This document shows, one piece after another, positions 52,841 through 60,906 of a DNA stretch of 64,000 nucleotides. Position 1 is the first letter of the stretch, and each line of letters starts with the position of its first letter. This DNA is from Erythrobacter insulae (GTDB taxonomy: Bacteria; Pseudomonadota; Alphaproteobacteria; Sphingomonadales; Sphingomonadaceae), in NCBI RefSeq assembly GCF_007004095.1, contig NZ_VHJK01000001.1, positions 1,616,501-1,680,500 of the forward strand, read 5' to 3'. The notes under the pieces are model-generated. The model made no database searches. It was not told the DNA's origin and worked only from the letters and a program-made list of their open reading frames with translations. The translations under genes and the position numbers were made by a program.

Positions 52841-52878
52841 GAAAAAGGCGGAGCAACCCGAAGGTGCCCCGCCTTTTC
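52841..52878 (-). terminator. Terminator after the first TonB-dependent receptor
   Basis: On the minus strand AAAAGGCGG (52877-52869) pairs with CCGCCTTTT (52851-52843), followed by further T. It lies 22 bases after the receptor stop. Reading rightward it could also act on a plus-strand transcript, but none is known there. Confidence 0.85.
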
Positions 52879-52899
52879 AAAGTCCGTCGATGCGGCGCG

Positions 52900-55800
52900 T
52901 TACATAGTAGCGCGGATACCCATGAAGAACAGAGTGCCAACCGGGCTAACCGGATAGGCTTGCTCGGTCACGAAGGGGCTCTCGTTGAACACATTGTTCA
53001 CACCGCCATACACGTTGAACATATCACTCACTTCATAGCTAAAGCTGATGTCGTGAATGAATGTTTCCTTGGTCAGACCATTGGTTGGCGAGAACAGATC
53101 GTTCGCGGTGGTGCCAACATCTTCGATTTCAACCGAACGCAGCGCCTGTCCGTCAAGATAGGTTGTACCCCAGGTTACGCTGAGACGGTCCCAATCCCAT
53201 GTCAGCGAGGCGCGGCCAGCCCATTCAGGACGCTGCAATTCGCCCAGCTCAGGGTCGACCAGTGTCAGATCGCTTGGATCGAAGAAGTTGTTCAGCTTTT
53301 CAACATACGTTCCGCTACCGGCGAGCGTGAACCCGTGGTCAGCGAGGTCAAAGCTGTACCGAGCGCTGAATTCGACACCCGATGTTTCAAGACGGGCAAA
53401 GTTCAATGAAGTCTGACGTAGGAACGTGAAACCCCCTGAGTTGCCGCTACGATCGAACAAATTACAGAAGCTGTTGTTGATGCTCGAGCTATCCACGCAG
53501 TTGTCGACGATATCCTGGGCCGAAACCGTGCTGATCGCGTCCTCGATTTCGATGTTGTAATAATCGACGCTGGCGATGAAGCCGGGGAAGAACGACGGCG
53601 TGAATTGTGCGCCGACTGTCCATGTTGTGGCCGTTTCAACATTCAAATCTTCGTTGCCACTGATCGAACCCGAGAAACGCGCTGTCAGCGGGTCGACATA
53701 AACATACGGGCTGTTTGGTCCGATAGCCGTGACCCCGTCAGCTTCAAATCCATCACCATTTGGATCTCGCGGATCGAAATTGATCGTATTGAAGAAAGCG
53801 GTGCAGTTGGCCTGACGCAGTGCCGCATCGGGCGCTGATTGCAGGTTGCCGGCATCGCATGGATCGACCGGACGGAAGAACGCGCCCTGTGCTGGGTTGA
53901 ACAACTCGTTGATGTTCGGCGCTCGGACCGCACGCGAGTACGTACCGCGGAACAGGATATCTTCTACCGGAGCGTAAAGGCCGTTGACGTTCCATGTGAA
54001 GTTGCCGCCAGCAGTCGAATAGTCAGAGTAACGACCGGCTGCGCTAACCTCGAGGGTTTCGGCAAAAGGTACACCCTGCAGGAACGGCAGACGGATCTCG
54101 CCGAACACTTCGGCCACAGTGAACTCACCGCCAGCATTGTTAATGGTGGTGGATGGATCAAACACGAGCGAGTTTTGCGCATTCGGCAGATCGCGAACGA
54201 GATCGCCAGCATTGCCGTCCGGCGTTGTCACCGGAAGGATGCCAAGGACGAGCGGGTCAAAGTTCGACGTGCTTTGCTCTTCACGGAACTCGAAGCCGCC
54301 AGCAAAGCCAACAGGACCGCCGGGCAATTCGAAGAAAGCGCCGGTATCACCAGCAAAGATCGCACTGAAAACCATCTGTTCGAGCTGGAATTCATTGACG
54401 ATTGTCGCCGTGATAAAGTCGATTGCTTCCTGGCTGATCGCGCCAACCCCGCCAAGAACGTTGGCTGGTTTGCAAGAGCCGTCGCCCGGATTGAAGGTGA
54501 AGAAGCCCGGATCGCCAGCAGGAATACCAAATGGCGTGGTGGCCGGTGCGGTCGGATCAACGTCCGAACGGCAAATTGGATTGCCTGAGATTGGATCGCT
54601 GATCACGTCGATCGCGGCGTAGAAGCGGTCCAAAATCACACGGTTGGCATCCAGAGTTGTCTGGTTGAATTTGCCGTAGTTCGCGCTGATTTCGTAATTG
54701 AAATGGTCGGTGATGTCGCCCTTCACCCCAGCCACGAACCGGAGGGTTTCAAATTCGTTGCGATTGCGGTTTGGACCAAGATCGGTCGGGTCACGGGTAA
54801 GGTAGAGGCCTTCTTGGACGCCGTCACCAAAGAACAATGGCGCTACGAAGTCCTGCAAATCGCCCGTGATAAACGGGTTGTCTGCGCGAATGGTCAGCAA
54901 GTCATAAAAGGTGTTCGGTTGCGCCTGAAATTCGGCTGCGTTCGAAACATACTTGCCTTCGAAGAACACAATCGCTTCTGGCGAAATCTCGTAATTCAGG
55001 TTGGCGTTGACCGACCAGCGCTCCGTTTCCGGGATTAGCGAGTTCGAGTTGAAGTTGTTCTGGATGCCGTCGCCGCCGAACTGGTTAAACAGACCGGTGA
55101 TCTGGCCGTCTTGATAGACGGAAAGGCTGCCATCGGCATTGATAACCGCACAACCACCCGCGAGGCCAAAGGCGCCCGGATTGAACGTGCTGTTATAGCC
55201 GACTGCAGATTCAAGACAGTCAGCGGTGCCATTGTTGTTGATATCGGGGCCATCGCTGAGACCGATATCACCCGGTGCGACAATGCCGCCTGCCGAGGAC
55301 AAGGAGAAACGCGGATCACCAGCGATAAAGCGGCGCGGCGCGTTCAAAGCGCGATTGATCAGCGCCAATTCCGTTGCAGTGGGGGTAAAGCCGGTTGCAT
55401 CGGTATCGATCAGGCCGCCAAGGATGGCTCCGTTGGCGTTGAAGTTTGGCGTATCGGCACCAAGCTCGCCGGTTTGGAAGAACAATGCAGGGTTGGCCTG
55501 ATCATCGAACAAACCGTTGTCGCGCGAAAAGCTGCGCTCGCCAAAACGCAGTTCGTCAGCGCGGGCATATTCACCGGAAATGGTGATGTTGCCGCGGCCG
55601 TCTGCGAAATTGGCACCCCAGGTAAGGTCGCCATTGATACGGAAGGCGTCGCCCTCGGATGAGATACCCGATTGCACGTTTGCCTGAAGACCTTCGAAAT
55701 CATCCTTGAGGACAAAGTTGACCACGCCGGTCACGGCGTCTGCACCGTAAATCGACGATGCACCGCCGGTCAGGGTTTCGACCCGCTCGACCAGAGCGGT

Positions 55801-56256
55801 CGGGATCGAGTTGATGTCAACGATCTGAGCGCCTGCAACGCCAGAAACGTGGCGGCGGCCATTGACCAGAACGAGTGTCCGGCCGGCACCAAGGCCGCGC
55901 AGGTTCAAGGTCGCCTGACCGACCGCAGAACCGAACACACCATCGATCGAGCCTTCGGTCGATGTCGAAGTCGAAAGAGCCGGAATATCGCGCAAGACGT
56001 CAACGACGTCGGCGGTGCCTGACTGGGCAAGCTGTTTGGCTTCGACGGCGAGAATGGGCGCTGGTGAACCGATGTTGGGATCGCGAGCGATGCGCGAACC
56101 GACAACAACAATCGCTTCGCCTTCGGCTTCGGGCGTATCCTGATCGGGTGCCTCTTGAGCGTGCGCGGCGAATGGCATGGCACTGGCTGCGGCGAGGAGG
56201 AGAGCATGGCGTGAGAGCCGGATCGGGCTCGAATTCTTGAGAGTTTGCTTAGTCAT
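52900..56256 (-). CDS. TonB-dependent outer membrane receptor
   Basis: An 1118-residue receptor. The signal peptide ends in AMPFAAHA; a TonB-box-like stretch EAIVVVGSRI follows. The plug domain shows GSADVVDVLRDIPA-like sequence (SGTADVVDVLRDIPALS), LNLRGLGAGRTLVLVNGRR and ALVERVETLTGGASSIYGAD. The rest is a 22-stranded barrel with many Asn/Gly-rich loops, ending GTLFFMGIRATM. The group with LRGLGAGRTLVL is common in sphingomonads and takes up peptides or other large substrates. The start at 56256 fits the signal peptide. The amidohydrolase gene upstream on the same strand may belong to the same pathway. Confidence 0.92.
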   Translation of the reverse strand: MTKQTLKNSSPIRLSRHALLLAAASAMPFAAHAQEAPDQDTPEAEGEAIVVVGSRIARDPNIGSPAPILAVEAKQLAQSGTADVVDVLRDIPALSTSTSTEGSIDGVFGSAVGQATLNLRGLGAGRTLVLVNGRRHVSGVAGAQIVDINSIPTALVERVETLTGGASSIYGADAVTGVVNFVLKDDFEGLQANVQSGISSEGDAFRINGDLTWGANFADGRGNITISGEYARADELRFGERSFSRDNGLFDDQANPALFFQTGELGADTPNFNANGAILGGLIDTDATGFTPTATELALINRALNAPRRFIAGDPRFSLSSAGGIVAPGDIGLSDGPDINNNGTADCLESAVGYNSTFNPGAFGLAGGCAVINADGSLSVYQDGQITGLFNQFGGDGIQNNFNSNSLIPETERWSVNANLNYEISPEAIVFFEGKYVSNAAEFQAQPNTFYDLLTIRADNPFITGDLQDFVAPLFFGDGVQEGLYLTRDPTDLGPNRNRNEFETLRFVAGVKGDITDHFNYEISANYGKFNQTTLDANRVILDRFYAAIDVISDPISGNPICRSDVDPTAPATTPFGIPAGDPGFFTFNPGDGSCKPANVLGGVGAISQEAIDFITATIVNEFQLEQMVFSAIFAGDTGAFFELPGGPVGFAGGFEFREEQSTSNFDPLVLGILPVTTPDGNAGDLVRDLPNAQNSLVFDPSTTINNAGGEFTVAEVFGEIRLPFLQGVPFAETLEVSAAGRYSDYSTAGGNFTWNVNGLYAPVEDILFRGTYSRAVRAPNINELFNPAQGAFFRPVDPCDAGNLQSAPDAALRQANCTAFFNTINFDPRDPNGDGFEADGVTAIGPNSPYVYVDPLTARFSGSISGNEDLNVETATTWTVGAQFTPSFFPGFIASVDYYNIEIEDAISTVSAQDIVDNCVDSSSINNSFCNLFDRSGNSGGFTFLRQTSLNFARLETSGVEFSARYSFDLADHGFTLAGSGTYVEKLNNFFDPSDLTLVDPELGELQRPEWAGRASLTWDWDRLSVTWGTTYLDGQALRSVEIEDVGTTANDLFSPTNGLTKETFIHDISFSYEVSDMFNVYGGVNNVFNESPFVTEQAYPVSPVGTLFFMGIRATM

Positions 56257-56384
56257 TACGTTGCTTGGCCCTTTTTGTTGCATCGCAGCACGTTCGCTCG
56301 TGTGGCCGCTGCGAGTCAAGCTGGAACCACAGCGGCGTTGCGCTTCTGCGGCCCGAGCGGACATATTGTTGCAAATATGCAATA

Positions 56385-56483
56385 ATTACGTTGCGTAATC
56401 TGTGTTCGCCCCGGATCGTGCCGGTGCTCGCATGGGCGCAGCACTGGGCAAAGCGCTGTGCAAAGCGCTGTGCAAAGCACTGG
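56385..56483. repeat. Palindrome and 12-bp tandem repeat between amidohydrolase and receptor
   Basis: ATTACG-TTG-CGTAAT (56385-56399) is a perfect inverted repeat and a possible operator for the receptor gene; its first ten bases, ATTACGTTGC, also occur at 56255-56264 over the start codon. Further on, GCAAAGCGCTGT is repeated three times (56448-56459, 56460-56471 and 56472-56483, the last with two changes), 43 bases after the amidohydrolase stop. No clear promoter was seen in the remaining 270 bases. Confidence 0.55.
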
Positions 56484-56525
56484 CCACCGCATTGTGTATC
56501 TTCCCGAACCAGGCGCGCCGGCGGG

Positions 56526-57803
56526 CTACTCCGATTTGTGCACCGCGCCCTGTTTCATCACGAAGCTCACGTTTTCCAACAGGCTGATATCCGCCAGTGG
56601 GTTGCCGTTCACAGCGATGATATCAGCCGATGCCTTCGGTGCGATAATGCCGACCATACCGGTTTGGCCCAAAGCATCCGCCGCGTTGGATGTTGCGGCG
56701 CGCAATGCTTCTGCCGATGTCATTCCAAACCGAACCATCCGCGATAGCTGGCGCGCATTGTCGCCGTGCGGATAGACGCCGGCATCGGTGCCGAGCACCA
56801 TTTTGACGCCGGCTTCGTGCGCTTTGCGGAAATTGTCGCGCTGGGTTTTGCCCGTCATCCGTTCTTTATCGAGGCTTTCGGGAAGGATGCCCGCTTTCTC
56901 TCCTTCGCCAAGGATGAATTCGGTGACGTAGATATCCATGGAAAGATACGCGCCGGTTTCTTTCGCCAGACGAATGCCTTCGTCATCGATGAAGCTGGCA
57001 TGTTCAATCGTATCTACGCCCGCTTTCAAGGCATTGACGATCCCTTCGGAACCGTGCGCATGGCTTGCGACCTTTAGACCGTGGCTGTGGGCTTCCTCGG
57101 TCAGAGCGGTGAGCTCTTCGATTGTATATTGCGGCGCGCCGACTTTCGTCCCTTTCGACAGGACCCCTCCGGTCGAGCAGGTTTTGATCACATCAACGCC
57201 AAACTTGCGGTTCTTGCGCACTGCCGCGCGCGCAGCCCACGGGCCATCGGCGACGTTTTCACCAACCGCCTCGTATTCAGGGGGAAGCAGGTTGTTGTCC
57301 GAACAATGCCCGCCCGTGATCCCGATGGGCGGCCCGGAAACAAACATCCGCGGCCCCGGAATATCGCCCTCGTTGATCGCATCGCGCAATGCGACATCGC
57401 CGAAACTGCCAGCGCCGACATTTCTAACCGTCGTAAAGCCCGCCATCAAAGTGGTCTTGGCATTCACCACTCCGGTGATCGTTGCACGTTCATCCGAAAT
57501 GGCAAGCCGCCGATAGCCGTGCATATCGCTATCGCTGGTAAGGTGGACGTGCATATCAATTAGGCCGGGCAGAATGGTCTTGCCGGCCAGATCGACATAG
57601 GAGGCATCTTCAATTTGCGGGGCTTCGCCGGTCGATACGCTTTCGATCACGCCATCGACGATCGTGATTACCGGGTCATTGACCAAAGCGCCGCGTTTCA
57701 CATCAACCATTGCGTCCGCTGTCAGGATAACGGTGTCTGCCAGTGCAGCGGCGCTGCAAGTGACAAGGGCGGTAGCGGCAAGAGCGTGATGGACGAGTTT
57801 CAA
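56526..57803 (-). CDS. Exported metal-dependent amidohydrolase (imidazolonepropionase/prolidase-like)
   Basis: A 425-residue amidohydrolase with a signal peptide (LAATALVTCSAAALA). Metal ligands of the superfamily are clear: DMHVHL (about residues 83-88), the carboxylated Lys in VDVIKTCSTGG (about 205), His in ASHAHG and TIEHAS, and the catalytic Asp in GTDAGVYPHG. This subgroup includes Xaa-Pro and Xaa-Arg dipeptidases, so a periplasmic dipeptidase is likely. It is upstream of, and on the same strand as, a TonB-dependent receptor, fitting a peptide uptake pair. Confidence 0.9.
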   Translation of the reverse strand: MKLVHHALAATALVTCSAAALADTVILTADAMVDVKRGALVNDPVITIVDGVIESVSTGEAPQIEDASYVDLAGKTILPGLIDMHVHLTSDSDMHGYRRLAISDERATITGVVNAKTTLMAGFTTVRNVGAGSFGDVALRDAINEGDIPGPRMFVSGPPIGITGGHCSDNNLLPPEYEAVGENVADGPWAARAAVRKNRKFGVDVIKTCSTGGVLSKGTKVGAPQYTIEELTALTEEAHSHGLKVASHAHGSEGIVNALKAGVDTIEHASFIDDEGIRLAKETGAYLSMDIYVTEFILGEGEKAGILPESLDKERMTGKTQRDNFRKAHEAGVKMVLGTDAGVYPHGDNARQLSRMVRFGMTSAEALRAATSNAADALGQTGMVGIIAPKASADIIAVNGNPLADISLLENVSFVMKQGAVHKSE

Positions 57804-57894
57804 GAGCGGTCTCCGGGAATACTATTGGGCCAGTGCGACATGCGCGGCGTAACAGTATTCCCGTAAACGGCAAACAGCGAAAGATTTCTGGTTA

Positions 57895-59058
57895 TCAGTC
57901 GGTTTTGAAAACGTAGACCGGGCCAAGGTCAACTTGCTGCTCTGTCCCGCCGAAATACACCTGGAGTTCCGATCCGCCGGGCGTGAAATCACGCGGGGCC
58001 TGCGTTTCGATTTTGATAAGCTGCCATGCAGTTCCGATTTTGAAACGGTTTGAGGCAAAAGAATCGAACGGCGGGGCGGTGCCCTGAATCCGCGACGCGA
58101 CGACCGCCTTGCCATCTTCTGCGGCTGTGCCGATTGTTTTTGCGGCAATCGCAATGGTCAACTTGTCCCCTTTCGCGATCGCTTGTTCAATCGGTATGGT
58201 TGCATACAGATCGGTCAGATTGGTTCCGGGCTGCGCCACTTCGAAACGGGTTGCTTTCATCATCCAGATTTCTGGTTCGTCGCGATTGGCATAGGTGCCG
58301 GCCGATCCTCCGAATTTCCAGCGGGCTTGCCCCGGATTGTTGATAAGGCTGCCTAGATCCGCCAGTCCGTCCGGCATCTCCAGTTCAGGCGTTTCTGACC
58401 GTGCCGCCGCGACGGTTACAGGGCCTTCTTCGGCGATCTTGGATGCGCCGGAAACGACGATGGCTTGGCCGATTTCGATAATCTGGCGTGTCCGCCCAAA
58501 CTGGATTGATACGATCCCGTCGCTGCTTCGCAATGTCTGTTCCGCTTCGGCGGTGACTTCGTACCACGCCCATTCCTTGCCGATGGACAATGTCTCTTCG
58601 CCAAATCCGGGGAATGGTTCGGCGTTCTGCTGGAACCGGACCCGTACGATCCCGAGACCGTCTGGTGTGTCGGCTTCGACGGTGCGCGCATAAAAGCCGA
58701 CGGTAATCGTCTTGCCGCGCTTCACTTGCTCGGTCAGCGGCACGTTGGTGCCAGCGGTGTAGATGAATTCCGAAGCGCGCTTTATTTCAAAACGGCGCGC
58801 TGCTCCGCCGCCTGGGATGCTGTCATCAACAATCGCGCTCGCTTCCAGATCAGCCCCGTAACTTTGCCAGTCAATGCGCGAGGGATTGTTCACCAGATCG
58901 CCGGGCAATTGCGCATCGAGCGCTTTAAGCTCCGGGCTATCCTGCGCTGCTGCGGGTGCCGCGATCAGGCCCGCTGCCGCGAGACACAAGGCCGCGCCCA
59001 CGATCTTTAGATGCGCTGGTTTTTTCCGATGAGATGCGATTGCTTTGTTGGTTCCCAT
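57895..59058 (-). CDS. Secreted protein with two similar beta-rich (CBM-like) halves
   Basis: A 387-residue protein with a signal peptide (LKIVGAALCLAAAGLIAAPA). After it come two halves of about 155 residues that resemble each other: LVNNPSRIDWQSYGA with TAGTNVPLTEQVKRGKTIT, against LINNPGQARWKFGGS with PGTNLTDLYATIPIEQAIAKG. This points to an internal duplication of a jellyroll-like domain, as in carbohydrate-binding modules of the CBM4/9 type. No catalytic motif is visible. The start at 59058 follows GGAGAGGAT. A LacI-type operator lies 53 bases upstream of the start. The protein may bind polysaccharide at the cell surface for the receptor of this locus. Confidence 0.7.
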   Translation of the reverse strand: MGTNKAIASHRKKPAHLKIVGAALCLAAAGLIAAPAAAQDSPELKALDAQLPGDLVNNPSRIDWQSYGADLEASAIVDDSIPGGGAARRFEIKRASEFIYTAGTNVPLTEQVKRGKTITVGFYARTVEADTPDGLGIVRVRFQQNAEPFPGFGEETLSIGKEWAWYEVTAEAEQTLRSSDGIVSIQFGRTRQIIEIGQAIVVSGASKIAEEGPVTVAAARSETPELEMPDGLADLGSLINNPGQARWKFGGSAGTYANRDEPEIWMMKATRFEVAQPGTNLTDLYATIPIEQAIAKGDKLTIAIAAKTIGTAAEDGKAVVASRIQGTAPPFDSFASNRFKIGTAWQLIKIETQAPRDFTPGGSELQVYFGGTEQQVDLGPVYVFKTD

Positions 59059-59110
59059 GATATCCTCTCCCAGTATTCCAGCGCCTGCCGCCGCAAGCGC
59101 TGCCAAATTC

Positions 59111-59124
59111 AGTTAACGTTCTCA
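59111..59124. promoter_or_regulatory. LacI-family operator-like sequence upstream of the CBM-like gene
   Basis: AGTTAACGTTCTCA matches the LacI/GalR-family pattern TGNNARCGYTNNCA at all fixed positions but the first. It lies in the 136-base gap between the halogenase stop and the CBM-like gene, in the right place for promoter control. A second, perfect match is at 60818-60831. Confidence 0.5.
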
Positions 59125-59194
59125 ATTTGCATCGATTTGTATCGCCTTCAGGCTGAACCCGCGCTTTATCGCCCGGTCATACCCGGTGCGCAGG

Positions 59195-60709
59195 TCATGC
59201 TGCCTTTGCAGGACAATAATTGGCGAGGTAATCGCCATGGCCCGGCATATGCTGCACCAGATAACGGATGGATTGTTCCATCTCGTCGATCTCCTTGCGG
59301 GTGCGGGCATGGTCGATTGCATCGGCCATCGCGTTGTGCCCTTGCATCGCAATGCCCTGACCCATCATGACCGCCGCCCAGCTGGTTTCGGTGAACAGTT
59401 CATCTTCTTCCCTGAAGATTTGCCCGTTCGCTTTGAACAGCTCGATTTTCTCGGTCAGCGAATCGGGCACGTCCATGGTGCGCACGTAATTCCAGAAATC
59501 CGTGTCATCCCGCGATGTCGCGTTGTAATGCAGGATCAGGAAATCCCTGATGCGGCTGTATTCGCGCAGGGTAAGCCGGTTAAAGGCGTCTTGCTGAGTT
59601 TGCGTGATCCCATCCAGCGAAAGCATCGAAATCAGTTTGTTGATGCCGGTGTTCACAAGGTGGATCGAAGTCGATTCGAGCGGCTCCATAAACCCGGCTG
59701 AAAGGCCGAGCGCCACGACATTCTTGTTCCAGAACTTCTTCCGGTAACCGGTCTTGAACCGCAGGAAATTTGGCTCTGCCTGAGGCTTGCCTCTGATGTT
59801 CCCTGTAAGGATATCGAGCGCCTCCTGATCCTCCATGAAATCGCTGCAATAGACATGCCCGTTGCCGTTGCGGTGCTGCAACGGGACCTGCCATTGCCAG
59901 CCAGCCTTGTGCGCTGTGGCGCGCGTGAACGGCGGAGGCGGGCTGCCATCGTCCCGTTTGCAGGGCAGGGCTACGGCGCGGTTGCACGGCAGCCAGTGGG
60001 ACCAATCTTCGTATCCGGTTTCAAGGGCTTCCTCGATCAGCAAGCCCCTAAAGCCAGAGCAATCAATAAACAGATCGCCTTCGATGACGCCGCCTTCTTC
60101 CAGTTTTACAGAGGTTACGAAGCCGCTTTCTGAATCGAGCTGGACGTCGCAAATCTTGCCTTCCTTACGCACCACGCCGCGCTGTTCAGCGTATTTGCGC
60201 AGGAACATCGCATATTGTCCGGCATCCAGATGATAGGCGTAATTAACCGGCGGCAAATCATCGCGCGTTTTCTGATAATCTTCGCTGCGGGCAAATTTGC
60301 CGAAATGGGCGGCCATCGTTTCGACATTGAAAACCTGAATGGGGCGGTTGTCACCGCTATTGGCGAGCCGGTGCCAGATGTGATGAAACGAAATCCCGCC
60401 CATCGCATATCCATAGGCCCCGAACGGGTGAATATAGCTGTCCCCGATCTTGCCCCAGTTTTCGAACTGGATGCCCAGCTTGAACGAGCCTTGTACCGAG
60501 GCGAGCATTTCGCGTTCGTCGATTTCGAGCAGTTCGTTGAATTCGACAAACGGCGGGATCGTTGCTTCGCCCACACCGACCGTCCCGATCTGTTCCGATT
60601 CGATCAGTGTGATCCCGAGCTCGCGATTCTGTTTAAGCCGCGAAAGCGCAGCAGCAGCCATCCAGCCCGCAGTTCCGCCGCCAACGATGATGATGTTTTG
60701 TATTGCCAT
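59195..60709 (-). CDS. Tryptophan halogenase family flavoprotein
   Basis: A 504-residue FAD-dependent halogenase-like protein. The FAD motif is IIIVGGGTAGWMAAAAL (residues about 7-23), GVGEATIPP follows, and SFKLGIQFENW carries the Lys equivalent to the catalytic Lys79 of PrnA. WQWQVPLQHR matches the WxWxIP motif that marks the flavin-dependent halogenases, and MEPLESTSIHL closes the active-site region. In many sphingomonads and Caulobacter such genes sit beside TonB receptors with no known halogenated product, so the true substrate is unknown. The start at 60709 is right before the FAD motif. It is divergent from the second receptor. Confidence 0.9.
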   Translation of the reverse strand: MAIQNIIIVGGGTAGWMAAAALSRLKQNRELGITLIESEQIGTVGVGEATIPPFVEFNELLEIDEREMLASVQGSFKLGIQFENWGKIGDSYIHPFGAYGYAMGGISFHHIWHRLANSGDNRPIQVFNVETMAAHFGKFARSEDYQKTRDDLPPVNYAYHLDAGQYAMFLRKYAEQRGVVRKEGKICDVQLDSESGFVTSVKLEEGGVIEGDLFIDCSGFRGLLIEEALETGYEDWSHWLPCNRAVALPCKRDDGSPPPPFTRATAHKAGWQWQVPLQHRNGNGHVYCSDFMEDQEALDILTGNIRGKPQAEPNFLRFKTGYRKKFWNKNVVALGLSAGFMEPLESTSIHLVNTGINKLISMLSLDGITQTQQDAFNRLTLREYSRIRDFLILHYNATSRDDTDFWNYVRTMDVPDSLTEKIELFKANGQIFREEDELFTETSWAAVMMGQGIAMQGHNAMADAIDHARTRKEIDEMEQSIRYLVQHMPGHGDYLANYCPAKAA

Positions 60710-60817
60710 TTGATCCTCTGCCCGCGGCTTTTTTAATACGATGCGCCTTACACACATCGAGGTGTGGGCAAAATCCCACACTCCCAATCTGCATTATGAA
60801 GTTTATATTGCAAGTCT

Positions 60818-60831
60818 TGTGAACGCTAACA
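60818..60831. promoter_or_regulatory. LacI-family operator between halogenase and receptor
   Basis: TGTGAACGCTAACA fits the LacI/GalR-family pattern TGNNARCGYTNNCA at every fixed position. It lies about midway in the 197-base space between the divergent halogenase and receptor genes and could control both. No LacI-type gene is inside the window. Confidence 0.6.
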
Positions 60832-60853
60832 ATTTTCGCTAGCCACCCAATAG

Positions 60854-60884
60854 CCCAACAATGGGTATGAACCCAATTATGGGG
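60854..60884 (+). repeat. Repeated CCCA/TGGG arms in the leader of the second receptor gene
   Basis: Two 13-bp near-copies, CCCAACAATGGGT (60854-60866) and CCCAATTATGGGG (60872-60884), stand 18 bases apart. The arms can pair within each copy or between them (TGGGT-ATGA-ACCCA at 60862-60875), so alternative hairpins are possible just upstream of GGAGG (60891-60895). This might be an operator or a leader RNA element; no known riboswitch matches. Confidence 0.45.
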
Positions 60885-60906
60885 TCTTGGGGAGGTTTAG
60901 ATAAAC

